This document shows positions 4,906 through 5,259 of a DNA stretch of 5,259 nt, piece after piece; the first letter of the stretch is position 1; each line of letters begins with the position of its first letter. The DNA comes from an uncultured Opitutia bacterium. GTDB taxonomy: Bacteria; Verrucomicrobiota; Verrucomicrobiia; Opitutales; UBA953. The notes beneath the pieces were generated by a model. That model worked only from the letters and a program-made list of their open reading frames with translations, did no database searches and was not told the origin of the DNA. Both the position numbers and the translations under genes were made by a program. The DNA is taken from positions 1 through 5,259 of the forward strand of contig CAIRWP010000351.1 in the NCBI GenBank assembly GCA_903882335.1, in the 5' to 3' direction.

Positions 4906-5042
4906 CAGGTAGGGCCGACCGTCCCGGTCGGCCGCCGGCATGGGGTCTGGCTTCGTCTCGCATAGCGATGACGTGCCTGAACTCATGCCGGTATCCCGCG
5001 AACGCGGACCAGCAGGGACGCTGGTCCCTACCCGCGCGCGCT
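4906..5042. repeat. REP pair with long hairpin inside (REPIN-like), copy 3
   Basis: Left REP 4908-4933 has a perfect GGCCGACCG/CGGTCGGCC stem. The right REP 5006-5032 ends CCCTACC, so both GTAG feet are intact. The element is 123/127 identical to 2406-2532. To the right, the match with copy 1 (2280-2316 against 5006-5042, one mismatch) continues through half of the GC hairpin and stops at 5042, the base before the stop codon of the Dabb gene. Confidence 0.82.
4935..4991. repeat. Long-hairpin intergenic repeat, copy 3 (nested in REP pair)
   Basis: Base for base the same as 2435-2491, with the same paired ends CCGGCAT/ATGCCGG and loop ATA. It lies between the two REPs, 1 nt after the left one. 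Confidence 0.85.
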
Positions 5043-5259
5043 TCAACCCGCCACGTAATCCACTACCAACGCCTTCTCCAGCACCCCGCCCAGCATCGCC
5101 ACGAATTCCTGGTGGGCCGGCTCGTGCAGGTAGTGCTGCTCGAGCGCTTGCTTGGACGCGAAGGTGAGCGTGAAAATATGGGTGAAGCCCTGGTCCAGGC
5201 CTTCCGGGCTCACGTTCGTCCCGTGCTCGAACGCCTTCACCGCCGGCAACTTCGCCGGC
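5043..5259 (-). CDS. Dabb-domain (stress-responsive A/B barrel) protein, 5' end cut off by the window
   Basis: The last 72 codons (71 residues plus stop) of a gene entering from the right edge. The frame continues to the window end without a stop, so the TTG at 5249 is not the true start. The residues read PAKLPAVKAFEHG, then TNVSPEGLDQGFTHIFTLTF, then a helix with YLHEPAHQEFV and the closing strand ALVVDYVAG. This is the second half of the Dabb ferredoxin-like domain (about 100 residues in full), with the diagnostic 'SPEGL.QGFTH.F.LTF' and 'P.H..F' segments. Dabb proteins form dimeric alpha+beta barrels; members range from plant stress proteins to small enzymes, and most bacterial ones are uncharacterised. 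About 25-30 N-terminal residues are missing. The stop codon directly abuts a REP-like repeat. Confidence 0.92.
   Translation of the reverse strand, partial: PAKLPAVKAFEHGTNVSPEGLDQGFTHIFTLTFASKQALEQHYLHEPAHQEFVAMLGGVLEKALVVDYVAG

Noticed and set aside
2163..5042. CRISPR array
   Set aside because: The repeats are palindromic, few, irregularly spaced and separated by genes. There are no regular spacers and no cas genes.

Overview
The window is high-GC DNA with long intergenic stretches full of palindromic repeats. It encodes Sec-exported lipoproteins and an outer-membrane beta-barrel, so the host is a diderm bacterium. The protein style and the style of the GGTAGGG...CCCTACC repeats remind me of Opitutaceae-type Verrucomicrobiota. 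That placement comes from memory and is only moderately supported.

Layout: (1) 1-1151, minus strand, the N-terminal 383 residues of a secreted protein with a beta-rich N-terminal region followed by what looks like the start of a TIM barrel (glycoside-hydrolase-like). It runs off the left edge. (2) 1202-2107, minus, a complete LysR-type regulator of the CbbR-like style, with a 9-bp inverted repeat directly against its start codon. (3) About 2150-2576, no gene: REP-like palindromes in inverted pairs, a separate 55-57 nt long-hairpin repeat, and a 32-bp direct repeat. (4) 2577-3976, minus, a tight three-gene lipoprotein operon (BamE/SmpA-like, then two paralogous lipoproteins) ending in a UUCG-loop intrinsic terminator. 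(5) 3977-4108, an AT-rich divergent promoter region with a 9-bp inverted repeat and a perfect TATAAT facing the lipoprotein operon. (6) 4109-4678, plus, a small outer-membrane beta-barrel protein with a strong terminator. (7) 4738-5042, no gene: a second copy of the repeat cassette. (8) 5043-5259, minus, the C-terminal part of a Dabb (dimeric alpha+beta barrel) protein entering from the right edge.

The three lipoproteins and the divergent barrel all concern the cell envelope and share one intergenic control region, so a common envelope role is a reasonable inference. No defence system, CRISPR array, transposase, tRNA or rRNA is visible. The least ordinary signal is the repeat architecture: two REP stem types with a shared foot and loop but different, base-paired stems, always paired in the same order. 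They are combined with a second hairpin family in two near-identical cassettes that sit exactly 2500 bp apart on either side of the envelope genes.
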